DNA from: Lewinella sp. 4G2
GTDB lineage: Bacteria > Bacteroidota > Bacteroidia > Chitinophagales > Saprospiraceae
NCBI RefSeq assembly: GCF_001625015.1
Contig: NZ_LVWJ02000014.1
Location: 248,001-312,000, forward strand
Length of the DNA: 64,000 nucleotides
Direction: 5' to 3'
A program made the translations under genes and the position numbers. The notes below the pieces were generated by a model. That model made no database searches, had not been told where the DNA came from, and saw nothing but the letters and a program-made list of their open reading frames with translations. Of this stretch, positions 58,901 through 63,828 are shown piece by piece. Each line of letters starts with the position of its first letter. Position 1 is the stretch's first letter.

Positions 58901-58915
58901 AAAGGTCGTTAACAT
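40949..58915 (-). CDS. Giant T9SS-exported multidomain protein (5,988 residues)
   Basis: Predicted surface adhesin or matrix protein, possibly moved by gliding machinery like SprB. Order from the N-terminus: signal peptide (ending LLLLSTVVSAQ); beta-rich head; one SprB-like repeat; TSP3 repeats; F5/8C discoidin-like domain (about 1078-1230, NIATAGTATQSSD, EWWQVDLG); six SprB-type repeats (about 1478-1942). Next come an enormous thrombospondin-3 calcium-binding array (about 2116-4120, DxDGDGVxD) with two Ig-like inserts, and two further SprB-like repeats. The C-terminal part holds HYR/Ig-like domains from about 4317, a carboxypeptidase-regulatory-like domain (about 5600-5655), a dockerin-like pair (about 5660-5725, VTQDGLINVLDMVAIQRV), a cohesin-like beta domain, and a T9SS sorting domain (about 5900-5988, LYQNTPNPVATETTVNF). 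No enzyme motif was seen. Three copies of the dispersed 16-base word lie inside. The frame is intact over 17,967 bases. Confidence 0.9.
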   Translation of the reverse strand: MLTTFPNSRVLTLFKTCLAVSLLLLSTVVSAQRVPGTNDTDRDNNFAQFYVWFNDFEGGVWSGSTEWPFSGNIATGANTGVVTGVIPTGIIFGENTPPAPQVINEGLGFYDQSALEEGLFWGQRSPANRSFAGVSLQNSTLTMDEVGGLQYFTNLKVRFDAGATGDLIGGVHNGPDSDDELEVEVIINGASAGGLVLPGIGTNSQWPIDGIQGNGRLSYNVLDGTFVVENATTGTDNLGGALRPQRVFPGGGFQRYGYWNNELEIPASYNTSTIQLRFTSTADANEYFYVDAIGVQGDCKEWDITKIEPAPVCLGDGGITANIGFAQTNGEPYPAGTYRLDYDFFGVNSLLNQIVDVTLDGTQTEKEVFFPGAINNNATGAPGSTNSLNIVSVEIVVPGLNLNCRRFVNTQQLAPIVQTPVIDVVDADCNSTLTVTNFAGTEVDWTGPNGEMVTGNPIDVSSPGTWQAVVGGCTANPGMAEATPVVIPVIAGVVGSGNAYTVNISDTYGDGWGTTGEVRIETTAGMVVGSYRVDASAGAGEILSFVANLAAGDYNVVYDFGNDSYPGETTFQLLDPDGNEVAAWGEGDADNFSSNPFIYATFSVSAAEPLCVGDPLELTESGGAATSWMWSGPNGFTSTEQNPTVTGGALPTAPGTYTYTVVAANATCSVMSSVDVELADCGGVCMFTVTDTTIINPICSDGTGSVSLSFSSLNPPYTFSVDGVDQGPATSPLQVNDLAVGSHTIVITDASSTTCTQTIDVDITTTGSAFQCGDNDMDGILNYVDIDIDGDGITNADEGACADLRGMIFTEDFNDPSAVDGTLLMEPTSTLPAPGAAELPGSGYAEFRVGSAGRPFTLYSFDVDGLVVGEEYKVSFWIWKNSRSSADVNLFLDGVQEQANNIGFGTDNTWLRTENTFTATSTSTTVSLVAPTNFPVLFIDDIIFATACESQDSDMDDIADFLELDSDDDGCSDAFEAGHGGVSLSSETMVAGDVGTNGLVNSLETSDDSGVINYTLMQNFTVNGDCVEISCNGIDDDGDGTVDETTGASVDTDMDGVDDICDEDLDNDGIPNSVECSGLVNIATAGTATQSSDLNSIYTADLAIDGITDNAFNFQHTSNPFPHEWWQVDLGATSKLNQIVIFNRVTCCKARLSNAFVFVSDVPFNAANGNSLVIGQASASFQFQIGNADGVSQIPIDLPEGTAGRYVQIQLSAGTGRDAIDDGFLNMAEVQVFACPDTDMDGLADQVDLDSDGDGCSDAEEAQHGQPVDGDGRVTGPVGDNGLLDALETSPESGIINYAPNADYLDDTAFDVCGCPTDITSVGLDGCSEEVLTATGTPTGGVWTIASTIGSSINPSTGELTLGINTTGADITETITYTAGGCADMEDIIVHAAVIATASNNGPACEGEDIALMASGGTSYAWSGPGGYTSTDQNPTLTATMVAMSGTYTVTVTDTDNCTATATTDVVVNEGLTLTAIGSSPDCAGGMNGSYTVTVTGGTGPFSYDDGTATGANQPANFTVANQSAGSGTVTVTDANGCTGMASFTILDPAPATVVAIVSDPVCADDLGAASLTVENLTAPISYTYSGAATGSGTGTSIADLAAGTYSIEVTGANGCTASTSATVSAPTAVTLSTENVDPACNGETTGSIALSLSSGTIASYSFTQDGGAAVNGTGSTITGVGAGTFEITTTDQDGCTATTTTTLTEADALVLTPTSTDASAVGATDGSYSISIAGGTSPYDYDDGTNSGTGVTTISETGLAAGSYNVTVTDANGCEETAMITIADPSCNLSAAGVATPPTCNGGTDGSIEITPADETGMISYTYTGAAAGAGSGTSIPDLAAGSYSIEVTDEAGCTATVAVIVPATPAITATATPTDPACNGEATGSIALTASSGTVASYTYTGTATGSGTGATIMDLAAGTYDVVITDGDGCEATAAGIELMDPAAVTSDAGVDQSVCGLEADLEAATVMVGSGVWSQTAGPGTSTFGDNTSNTTNVIASEEGTYEYTWTVTEGTCTPATSTVSITFEEEPIADAGTDQTEDDEVCGLVTTLGATGAVSSGIWSQASGPGAVSFSNVEDPAAEATATVAGSYELVWSVFGVNCPTAADTVVVDFTVCDADGDMVLNDMDVDDDNDGILDADEGDGNLDTDGDGIPDSEDGDSDNDGITDAAEAYTGSAFGDQTNSGTLANGDGTSLAVNPDGSLAITYGTPVDTDLDGVPNHLDLDSDADGLPDTFEGNFEVVDGDNDGLVGIGIAPDEDMDGIADTNDPDFAGNVLGSFGFLQDRDMDGILNHLDIDIDNDGIVDNIEGQPTFGYLPPLGSDANGNGLDDQYDVSVGGTAIGYTNSDGGSAPDYADSNSDTEDGTGVDPFDIEENHVPNGATEPVTADGLLDISGGFDDADGDGLADIFDLEAGGFGAGTQSNNNATNGQTPFDQPGTPGGERDWRDSGDNDNDGIADAVDTDDDNDGIPDLVEDPTGSNVDTDGDGSPDTRDLDSDGDGIPDVTEAGGDDPDGDGIPGTTVVGTPTAVDPANPGVTEGAPLDGGAPVVLTPIDTDGDDIPDYLDLDSDNDGITDAIEGGGTDENGDGVQGPGIENDSDSDGLADSVDPIDNTDFSADSGTPLEIPNSDDDANPNYLDLDSDDDGIFDVIEAGVDDGDGNGLVDSGTGNSVPDSDLDGLADIVDPIDDLAATAGTGTPATLPNSDDDEFPNYIDIDSDDDGILDNLEAQLTDAAPLIVAVGADDDMDGIDNAFDSGAPEWGGAPGLDPVDTDEADDPDTPDYVDTDTDGDGIDDIDENGLGTPTGMDANMDGLDDGFPTTQTFADLSNDALPGTPEVDFREAGVDTDGDGIIDDLDECPNSLPGATVNATGCTDEDMDGFFPDADMASATFDPDDMEACIPDPSAGTCVPVDDDGDGYFANYPTTDPLYDPEDDMPCIPDDTVAACDTDGDGVSDGDDVCPFTLAGATVNATGCTDEDMDGFFPDIAPASAQYDPDDMMPCVPDASVAVCDTDGDGVPDAMDSCPTSAAGAVVNAAGCTDEDGDGYFPDLDPSLAAFDPDDQEACIPEPSELLCVPVDADGDGYFANYPMDDPLFDPDDTMVCIPDNTVALCDTDGDGVADGNDLCSGTMAGLMVNADGCPDEDADGFFPLDDDTAADYDPDDAMPCIPDDTVAACDTDGDGVPDGEDLCPTSVAGATVNVNGCTDFDGDGFFPDAPMGPAFDPDDAMVCIPDNTIALCDSDGDGVADGNDLCPNSPAGAALAMGFDPLTGCIDADGDGFFPDGPPATFDPEDNNGCVPNPASAACTPIDLDGDGFFANVPTDDPTYDPDDMDGCNPDNSSAACDTDGDGVADADDACPFSAVGATVNASGCTDDDMDGFFPDADPAMANYDPEDDNICVPDGTDTDGDGFCDLEETVELASNEMDPCDPDPRAAACDSDGDGVADGLDSCPNSAPGAIVNAAGCTDADSDGFFPDALVGTPEFDPEDDNPCVPEVTVLCIGVDDDGDGYFANYPATDPLSDPDDADPCNPDPSVGNCDTDMDGVADAIDQCPFTPAGNQVDANGCSDADSDGFFPGVAPTMATYDPDDANGCIPDATSAACDSDQDGIADVDDSCPNSVPGASVNAAGCTDEDMDGYFPDIATTSPVFDPNDMEACIPVPASANCTPIDEDGDGFFANYPMGDPQGDPDDLDPCNPDPTSAACDGDGDGVADEDDLCPNSLAGAMVNASGCTDDDGDGFFPDVDPTDELFDPADDQACTPDLNQGAPDDDCDEDGNPTATDPNPDKPVAANDTISGSAGNPIVFAIVDNDDFLPSSDLSLNTSEGSTAMGMVAFDPVAGTLEYTPTADEAGTTVELNYEVCFVPTNACAVAIVNITVANCPSPVDTDGDGLTDCEETTGVDDPSTLAVPNGITLEDDACDPDPLAVPTGDCDGDGNPNSTDPNVTEAVAENDTTDVLTGQPAVIDIVANDDYLAGPDISLFFTGGTANGEITFDSLAGTLTYVAADDEFDTEVEIGYQVCNLLTAVCADATVIANVGFGCPNTLDTDMDGLSDCEETTGVDDPGTPAVPNGTSDEMNPCDPDPTNGACDQDGDGTFADVDPNDNDPCDPIPTLASCPDNTLAAEATSTDVTANGANDGTITLAIMNGTGPFTVGYTDPDGIIIALDMLTPDADGNIILTDLAPGIYTEISVTDSSDPQQAVPVADQTIGEPTSPFTATVTSTDVTMADANDGTITIATMNGVGPYTVSFTTPEGVDSIVADVVADTDGNLLLTDLAPGDYTNTIVTDSSIPGQTVELGTVTIGDVGAPPVLTCPADTTVLCSESLVPINPEDLQVESECGVVSIDIADPVFTAGDPLGIYMIDYTVTDSCGQVVTCTRTVTQIDSTPPILIAEDTSFLFLDENGMATLMLEDIDYTTSDNCGPVEVELLENNPDGLTTGTITSQSFDGSGFTTSALMMVDIDFSCQDLESGGTLVYLEATDLSFNTVVDSVLVIVQDTFNPVFTLTADQIDLGFGNTASLNIEVEQVASDNCGTPTVDLEVVEPGAGGPGTVDVIATATDASGNTTVLVFTLPEFFAPSDLACISRINVTLDDDCSATVVPSMVLRGDFGTAEDEDFVIVVMDSDTTNGAVIDGCGTFDYKVMLADGSNVSPFDGCWGTLTAEDKTPPVLVETPDNITEGLLCADVDANNVNELGPDVSKCFRVDAAGQIIDGSIDPQLLAVLSPAPFDNTDADVAMIPVFTDNCASEIEVCVSDIVTHPADGCGQTVIERFFRANEADGCAPLNADEQTGDDELVTSFTIAFDRPTLDSLDAMSIEPVVEIEACGNMDSPLEFVPEEDDYPVLTLGERTFSLGSADAMCSMIAVTYENSPNPIQTCPNTVKFQRTYTVVDWCNPTDVRTFSQFVKVGDTTGPDFSGPSMTIDGEGNLDDELTYRTNVGGECAAFVRLDGPGVAALDACDGSAVQLMVAIYPEGDLTQAPFGAYPVELTNGAPELSDALPLGDYAFVYTATDACGNQTVTTVPFTVVDGSGPAAFCENGLNVSLSRPGGTATLTPAQFDKGSQDDCSTNLTYGIAFAPTMDMPTEFFDEVTFTCDDLGVQFVTLEVTDEAGNSNTCWGEVLVELKANDVPTCIAPSAVTLTCSEFGAAIPGGNLEEATSAELDAAFGTPGIVSTCESEVTSTFVVNNLNECGIGTAVRSYVATDAQGGVSGDNCTQLITIVGVYDYQITLPGDATTFDCMDEFEAEELSITGGACDAPVVSSVTEEVFNTAGEECYQIVTTYTIINTCEYDPALGGTTLITRDGLDVDDESVFYLNVVSGNAATTADDLAFTSGSANAQFTPNDDDDNELTGYATSAGRGSFTYVQTINVFDRTSPVVDVAAPTACIPGCTADVSLPFTATDGCLAPRIQLELDPNFTGTFEAATVDGVVITLDATDADNGNYVINATGVPAGDHAIRITAIDGCGNATPVIVPLSVCGDVAPVPLCIQTLVATLQMNDEGTMAMAEVWATDFLTNSPLVDCFGDEVTSYGIVRAGGGAELAAEQTGLKVFCSDAGEFVSVDVYAFSDNLDASEVAPASCQVLIQVDEGDNVDCGTGGNLVAGTILTQDAAPVSDVEVTLTGGDDMDVMRATDADGAFAFAEVPTGMDYTVTPAHAVAIDLQSVKVSDVVRISRMILGIAPFDNAYDYVAADVTQDGLINVLDMVAIQRVILGLDDMYRTGESWRFVNADFAMTADTWMNTFPEVYNVNDLAANILDADFVAVEMGNVLNAEGRTSLNLETEDAQLESGQTHELTFTNADLYGFQGTLDLGRDLELLDVSVTGQGGLNLNYETEGLIGFAVRTQGEITLTVRAVNAVRLSEAIELTDDLVYQEGVDEYGTPGQLGLSFVRTSAPASAQQNALYQNTPNPVATETTVNFDLAEAGEAVLTVQDVAGRVITTRTIDGVAGSNQIKLTRAELGTGGVYTYTLTKGDFAQSLKMVVAGN
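41215..41230 (+). repeat. Dispersed 16-base word (GAC variant) near the giant gene's sorting domain
   Basis: GCGCTGACGCAGGTGC preceded by CT; read on minus as APASAQ in the linker before the sorting domain. It shares the C-to-A variant and the CT flank with the copy at 49936. Confidence 0.85.
46555..52567 (-). repeat. Thrombospondin type 3 repeat array within the giant gene
   Basis: About 2,000 codons of Asp-rich calcium-binding repeats. The 47.6-50.4 kb part is a higher-order tandem unit. It has eleven segments of the type GFFPDxDPxxAxYDPDD and five of the type GYFANYPxxDPLxDPDD, joined by CxPD, CDTDGDGVxDxxDxCP and GAxVNAxGCTDxDxD linkers. The regular low-complexity DNA produces many open frames on the other strand. 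Confidence 0.9.
49936..49951 (+). repeat. Dispersed 16-base word (GAC variant) in the TSP3 array
   Basis: GCGCTGACGCAGGTGC preceded by CT; read on minus as APASAQ in one of eleven paralogous FFPD units without changing unit length. Confidence 0.85.
53090..54480 (-). repeat. Six SprB-type repeats within the giant gene
   Basis: Each unit of about 75-85 residues runs from DPxCNGxxTGSI through SYTYTGxAxGSGTGxxIxDLAAGTYxIEVTDxxGCTAT. SprB repeats are known from the gliding adhesin of Flavobacterium. One unit carries a copy of the dispersed 16-base word (53424-53439). Confidence 0.88.
53424..53439 (-). repeat. Dispersed 16-base word in an SprB repeat
   Basis: Exact GCGCTGCCGCAGGTGC on minus, read as GAAAGAG where sister repeats read GAATGSG or GTATGSG. 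Confidence 0.9.
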
Positions 58916-59332
58916 GAGAAACGATTAAGACTCCCCTTAAGCGGTTTCCAAATCCTTTCAATCGCCAGTGGCAGGTTGAAAAAAGATGAGGTCAGCAAGT
59001 AAACTGAAAATTCGTCGCTAAATCAGCGGCCGCTAAAGGCAAGATCATGAGAGATTATACGGGCCCCCAAAGGATGGACCCTTGGAAACTCATCAAATAT
59101 ATACAACTATGGGAGCTAAGATACGTAGGAAGCTTTACCAAATACGTTCATCCCCCATTTTCAGCAGCTTACAAGAATAAACTAACGTACTGTCTGCAAA
59201 ATTTTTAAAAAAATTTATTGCCCCTACCCCTATAATTTATCGACGCTTGGAACCTAACATATTCTAGATAAGCTGAGCATCTAAGTCAACTACGATGGAG
59301 AAACAAAACCCTTGCTAAGGACAATTGCAGTC
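58916..59332. other. 417-base AT-rich gap upstream of the giant gene
   Basis: No gene is seen. It contains a candidate minus-strand -7 element TATATTTG at 59094-59101, about 180 bases before the giant gene start, without a clear -33 partner. The word AGTAAACTGAAA at about 58999 is shared with the palindrome array at 34836-34988. Confidence 0.5.
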
Positions 59333-60535
59333 TCAAATTGCCACCGTAAACCGAAACAAACTGCCCACGCCTTCCTCACTCTCCACCGCGAGCTCCCCTC
59401 CCAGCGCCTTGACGAGTTCACTTACGATGCTCAGACCCACCCCGTGGCTGTTCGTCTGTCCGTCCTCCTCAATAGCCGTGGTATAGAACAGACTAAAGAT
59501 GGCTTCCCGCTGCGCCGGGGGGATTCCAGGTCCATTATCCTGCACCGAAAAGCGGTAGAATCTACCCGCCAACTCACAGCCGATCGTGATTACAGCTTCC
59601 TCCTTGTCGCAAAATTTAATGGCATTCCCCACCAGGTTCTGGAGGATCTGGCGCAGCGCGATCAAGGGTGCGTTGATGACCTGAGCCGGGCCAACGTACT
59701 CAAGCCGGTAGGGTGTCTCCCCCTTGAACATGGTACCGAAGTTGGCAATCAATTCAGCCAGATTGATCTCGTCGCGCTGAGCACCAATCTGGTGAAGGCT
59801 CGTGCTATACTTCAGGACGCCCTGAATAAGACGGTTCGCATCCAGGGAAGCACTGGTCAGCATATCCAAAAGTTGGATACCATCCGCGGGAAGCAAATCC
59901 CGGTAGTCTTCCACCACGATTTCCACCAGTTGGCGAATGTTCCGAATGGGGGCCTTCAGATCGTGGGCAATGACGTGGTTAAAATCCAGCATTCGCTTTC
60001 TCAGGAGCGTCATCTGCGCGATGGTATCCTCACTACGGCGGCGGGCCAGCCGGAGCTCGAAAAGTTTGGTTACCTGGCGGCCTAGCGCGCGCAGGGCTTT
60101 GAGCTGGACTTCCGTCAGCTCGCGGGGTACGGTATCAATAACGCAAAGGCTACCCAGCGCAAAACCATTCTCCGTAACCAGGGGCATCCCCGCGTAGAAG
60201 GCAATGTTCGGGCTTCCGGTGACGAGGCTGTTATCCGCAAATCGCTCATCCTTACGTGCATCCGGAACAATCAGGACATTATCCGGATCGAGGATGTTGT
60301 GGGCGCAAAAGGCCACGTCCCGCGAAGTTTCCGTGACGCCCCCCAGGCCGTAATTGGCTTTGAACCACTGCCGGTCGTCGTCCACCAGGCTGATCAGTGA
60401 AATGGGCGTACCGCAGATCTCCGCCGCGATGGTGACGAGGTCGTCGTATTCATCGTTCGGCAGACTATCGAGGAGGGCGTAACTGTTCAGGGACAGTAAG
60501 CGCTCCCGTTCATTCGCTGGCAGGGGGGCTTTCAC
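59333..60535 (-). CDS. GAF-domain sensor histidine kinase
   Basis: Predicted cytosolic histidine kinase of 400 residues. An N-terminal GAF domain (about 22-165, with CGTPISLISLVDDDRQWFKA and FYAGMPLVTENGFALGSLCV) probably binds a small ligand or senses redox or light. A coiled segment and HisKA domain follow, with the phosphoacceptor His 191 in NHVIAHDLKAPIRN. The HATPase_c domain has the N box NLVGNAIKF, DNGPGIP and GVGLSIV. There is no membrane helix and no adjacent response regulator, so it is an orphan kinase. It lies between two large T9SS cargo genes on the same strand, which may be coincidental. Confidence 0.92.
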   Translation of the reverse strand: MKAPLPANERERLLSLNSYALLDSLPNDEYDDLVTIAAEICGTPISLISLVDDDRQWFKANYGLGGVTETSRDVAFCAHNILDPDNVLIVPDARKDERFADNSLVTGSPNIAFYAGMPLVTENGFALGSLCVIDTVPRELTEVQLKALRALGRQVTKLFELRLARRRSEDTIAQMTLLRKRMLDFNHVIAHDLKAPIRNIRQLVEIVVEDYRDLLPADGIQLLDMLTSASLDANRLIQGVLKYSTSLHQIGAQRDEINLAELIANFGTMFKGETPYRLEYVGPAQVINAPLIALRQILQNLVGNAIKFCDKEEAVITIGCELAGRFYRFSVQDNGPGIPPAQREAIFSLFYTTAIEEDGQTNSHGVGLSIVSELVKALGGELAVESEEGVGSLFRFTVAI

Positions 60536-60736
60536 CCCCTAAAGGTAAGGGATGAACCAGGCCTTGCTAACAAAATGCTTGCAAAGCAGTCCGAAAATCG
60601 GAACCTGATTTTTTGCCCGCGCGGAACCCAGAATATCGCACTGGTTTGCAAGGGTGACTGACCGAAGGAGAACCAATGATGCCAGATCACGCTCGAGAGT
60701 TCCAACCAGGGCCATTCTATAGTATAAGGTCAACAC

Positions 60737-63613
60737 CTAGCGAATCACCACCCGTTCCACGTACTCCTCTCCACCGTGACGGACAGCTAAATAATATAGG
60801 CCGGCCGGATAGCCCGACCAGTCCGCTTCCAACGGTTGGGCCCGGACCAGCCTACCCGACCCATCGTACAGCCGGGCGATCAACCCGGCCGGGGCACCGG
60901 GGAAATCTACGCGGAAATTGTCCCGAGCCGGATTGGGGTACACGCTCAGGTTTCCGCCCCCTACCCTGTTGATCGATACTACTTTACTCACCGCATCGCT
61001 TCCGTCGAGATCGATACTGCGAAGGCGGTAAAATCCTTCGTTCAGGGGGGATTCATCGCGGAAGGAGTAGTCCCGTTCCCTTTGCACCGCACCCGCGGCA
61101 GCGCCCATAACCTTTCCCAGTTCGGACCAATTGGAGAAGCCATTCGGAGAACGCTCCACGGCGTAGTGGCTGAAGTTTTCCTCGCTGGCGACGACCCACT
61201 GCAGGACGTTGGCCTTCGCGGTGGCCGCCCCCGTGAAGGAGGTTAGCTCAACGGGCAACAGCAATGGCTCGGTCTTGATGCTGAGGTCGAACGTGATCTG
61301 ATTATTCCCGTTTTGCGACTGCACGCTGATGAAGTACTCCTCCCCTACCGTCAGGTTACTGAAGAGCACCTCGTCGGTGTCGGACCGGGGGAAACCACAG
61401 TCAAGTTCATCTCCGCTCGCGCAACTCTGGCCGCCGGGGTAGAGGCGGATGATGGCGTTCGTATCGTCAGAAAAACCGGCGAATGACACCGCCGTAAGAT
61501 TAAGCAAGGATACGCGGTGCTCTTCGGCAATGGCCGTGAAGCGGTACCACACGTCGTCATCATTGGCCACCCGGCTACACCCGGTTTCGCTCGATTGAAT
61601 GTCGAAGGATCTGGTCGCCCCGAAAGAAGTGCCACCGATGGTCAGCGTATTGGATAAATTGGGATTCACCGGAGCCACGAAGGCGCCAGTGCATTCATCG
61701 TTGGGCGGCGGCGTACCTACGCAGAGATCAAAATTGACGATGGTGGAAGGGCGGCGCGTCCAGATACGGATATGGTATTCCTCGCCCACCGTGAGATCGG
61801 GCGCTTCGACCACGAAGGTGCTGGTCAGTGGCCCGCAGGCCAGGACGTTCAGGTTGGCCGGGTCGCAGCCACCGTCGGAGAGCTCGTAGTAAAGGTCGGC
61901 CCTCGTCCCACCGTTGGCTTCGGCCAGATTGAAGGCCCGGATCAGGTGTTTTTCCGCCGTGGCGGTGAATGTGTACCAGACATCTCCGTTGTTAGTCGCG
62001 ATGCCACAAGTCCCGCCGGATACCGTGGACCCGAGAGTGGAAGCCCCCAAAAACTGGTCGCAATCGACGGTAGAGTTGACCGGCACGGTGAAGGCCCCGG
62101 CGCACTCATCGTTAGCCGGTGGCGAGGCGAGGCAGATATTGAAATTGACCTGAGCGGGGGAGCGCGCGGTGTAAATCCTGAGTAGGTAGTCCGTCCCCGC
62201 AGTGAGCCCCGTCAGCGTGGCCGGTGGGTCATTGAAGGAGGAGAACCGACTGCAAACGACGGAAGTGAGGGTGCCACAGGCGCCGGAAAATACTTCATAC
62301 TGGAGGTCACGCCCGAAGGTGCCGCTGACGTTCTCCACCTCGGTGAGGTACAGCAAATGATTCGGGCCGGTGGCGGTAAAGGAGAACCAGACGTCGTCAT
62401 CGGGCTCCCCTCCGCAATTGGCCGGCAGCGACTGATTTGCCCCCTGAGTAGTCGCCGCCGTGGGGTTTCCGCAGGTCGTCGCAGCGCTGACCGGTAGAGG
62501 TACCGCGTCCGCGCAATCATCATTGTCAGGTGGTGCGACCTGGTCTTGGATACAGATAGAGTACCCATTCCCCTGTTCAAATCCGAAACTGCCAAGGACG
62601 CGCAGATAATAGGTAGCGCCCGGCGTGAGATTCGTTGGCCGCTCGGAGCAGCCAACACTGGTTAGGCTATTGCAGTCACCTGAGAATACCTCGAACAGCC
62701 GGCCGCCGCCTTCGCCAGAGGGGTCGTTGTCCACGATGGAAATCAGTACCGAAGTGGTGGCGGGCACGAAAGTGTACCAGAGGTCGGTCACGGTTGGGTC
62801 GGAGCAAACTGCCGCCGTGGGGTTACTGGCCGTACCCGTTGCGTCGAAGTATTCCGTGTCAAAATCACAGAAGTCACCCAGCGGTTCCAGCGGCAGGGCG
62901 ATGGCGTTGGCGCACTCGTCGTTGGCCGGGGGCGGGCCCAGCGTCATGACCGTTACCGGCCCTACCGTCAGGCTTTCGTCGTTGCCGGCGTTGCCGTCGC
63001 AGTCCGCCCGGACGTAAAAGTCGTAGGCGGTATCCTCCGATAAGCCGCTGAAGGTGTAAGGAGAGAGTACGTCCTCGAAAGTGGGCGCCGCGGGCAAGGG
63101 GTCGCCGGCGGGGACGAGCCACACGTCGTACCCAATTTCGTTGCCGTTCCAATCGAAGGTCAGGGAGGTGCTGGTGGTTTCGGTAGCGCCTACGTTTTGG
63201 GGTGCCGGGCAGGTAGCGGGCGGGTCGCAACGGGTGGTCGCTTCGAACCCGGCTTCGGTGACTGAGCCGTCGCTTTCAAAGGTTACCGTCAGGCAGCCGT
63301 CCGCCGCCGTAGAGGTATACAGGTTGCCCGGGCTGGTTGGGCTGTCGATGAAATCGGTCGTCCCAATACCATTATATACGGTCACGGCGTCGCAGCAAAA
63401 TTCCAGTTCCAGGAAGGGGAAGCTGACGGAGGCCACCTCACCGTTCACGGTGGGGCAGATCTGGTAGGTTTCGAAGGCGTCGTCGGGGTAATTCCCGTTT
63501 GCGCCACCCGGGTCAAAGAATCCATCGCCACAATTGATGATGGTTTGGGCGCTGGCGCTGGTGCAGAGCGAAAGAACGAGCAACAAAAGGAAGATCAGGG
63601 TAGAAAGGCGCAT
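60737..63613 (-). CDS. T9SS-exported protein with CUB, FN3 and four repeat domains
   Basis: Predicted surface or secreted protein of 958 residues. Order: signal peptide (MRLSTLIFLLLLVLSLCTSASAQ); a CUB-like domain (about 25-130, FLELEFCCDAVTVYNG); an FN3 domain (CPAPQNVGATETTSTSLTF); four repeats of 120-150 residues, each starting PPxNDxCxxA and containing VWYxFTA and a Cys pair; a linker; and a type A T9SS sorting domain (SVYPNPARDNFRVDF, ending YVERVVIR). No enzyme motif is visible, so binding is the likely role. A copy of the dispersed 16-base word encodes GAAAGA at 61089. The gap of 201 bases to the kinase gene shows nothing I can support. Confidence 0.82.
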   Translation of the reverse strand: MRLSTLIFLLLLVLSLCTSASAQTIINCGDGFFDPGGANGNYPDDAFETYQICPTVNGEVASVSFPFLELEFCCDAVTVYNGIGTTDFIDSPTSPGNLYTSTAADGCLTVTFESDGSVTEAGFEATTRCDPPATCPAPQNVGATETTSTSLTFDWNGNEIGYDVWLVPAGDPLPAAPTFEDVLSPYTFSGLSEDTAYDFYVRADCDGNAGNDESLTVGPVTVMTLGPPPANDECANAIALPLEPLGDFCDFDTEYFDATGTASNPTAAVCSDPTVTDLWYTFVPATTSVLISIVDNDPSGEGGGRLFEVFSGDCNSLTSVGCSERPTNLTPGATYYLRVLGSFGFEQGNGYSICIQDQVAPPDNDDCADAVPLPVSAATTCGNPTAATTQGANQSLPANCGGEPDDDVWFSFTATGPNHLLYLTEVENVSGTFGRDLQYEVFSGACGTLTSVVCSRFSSFNDPPATLTGLTAGTDYLLRIYTARSPAQVNFNICLASPPANDECAGAFTVPVNSTVDCDQFLGASTLGSTVSGGTCGIATNNGDVWYTFTATAEKHLIRAFNLAEANGGTRADLYYELSDGGCDPANLNVLACGPLTSTFVVEAPDLTVGEEYHIRIWTRRPSTIVNFDLCVGTPPPNDECTGAFVAPVNPNLSNTLTIGGTSFGATRSFDIQSSETGCSRVANDDDVWYRFTAIAEEHRVSLLNLTAVSFAGFSDDTNAIIRLYPGGQSCASGDELDCGFPRSDTDEVLFSNLTVGEEYFISVQSQNGNNQITFDLSIKTEPLLLPVELTSFTGAATAKANVLQWVVASEENFSHYAVERSPNGFSNWSELGKVMGAAAGAVQRERDYSFRDESPLNEGFYRLRSIDLDGSDAVSKVVSINRVGGGNLSVYPNPARDNFRVDFPGAPAGLIARLYDGSGRLVRAQPLEADWSGYPAGLYYLAVRHGGEEYVERVVIR
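61089..61104 (-). repeat. Dispersed 16-base word in the CUB/T9SS gene
   Basis: Exact GCGCTGCCGCGGGTGC on minus, read as GAAAGA in the domain before the sorting signal. Confidence 0.9.
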
Positions 63614-63762
63614 GATTACGAGCGGTTGGTGACGTTCTGCAAACTTCGCCGCTGGTGGGGGTGGGGTGCGCTACCCTGATGGGTGGTTTTGGGGGGGATT
63701 GCTTATTTCTATTTGGGCAAAATGGACTATTTCCATGGCCAGGCAGGCTTCAAAAAAGCTGG

Positions 63763-63778
63763 GCGCTGCTGCGGGTGC
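63763..63778 (+). repeat. Dispersed 16-base word, intergenic near right edge
   Basis: GCGCTGCTGCGGGTGC, one difference, between the CUB protein gene and the partial gene at the edge. Confidence 0.8.
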
Positions 63779-63828
63779 GTCATGAAGGGTTCAGGAGCGG
63801 CAGGCAATCGTGTGGTGAGGGAACGAAC

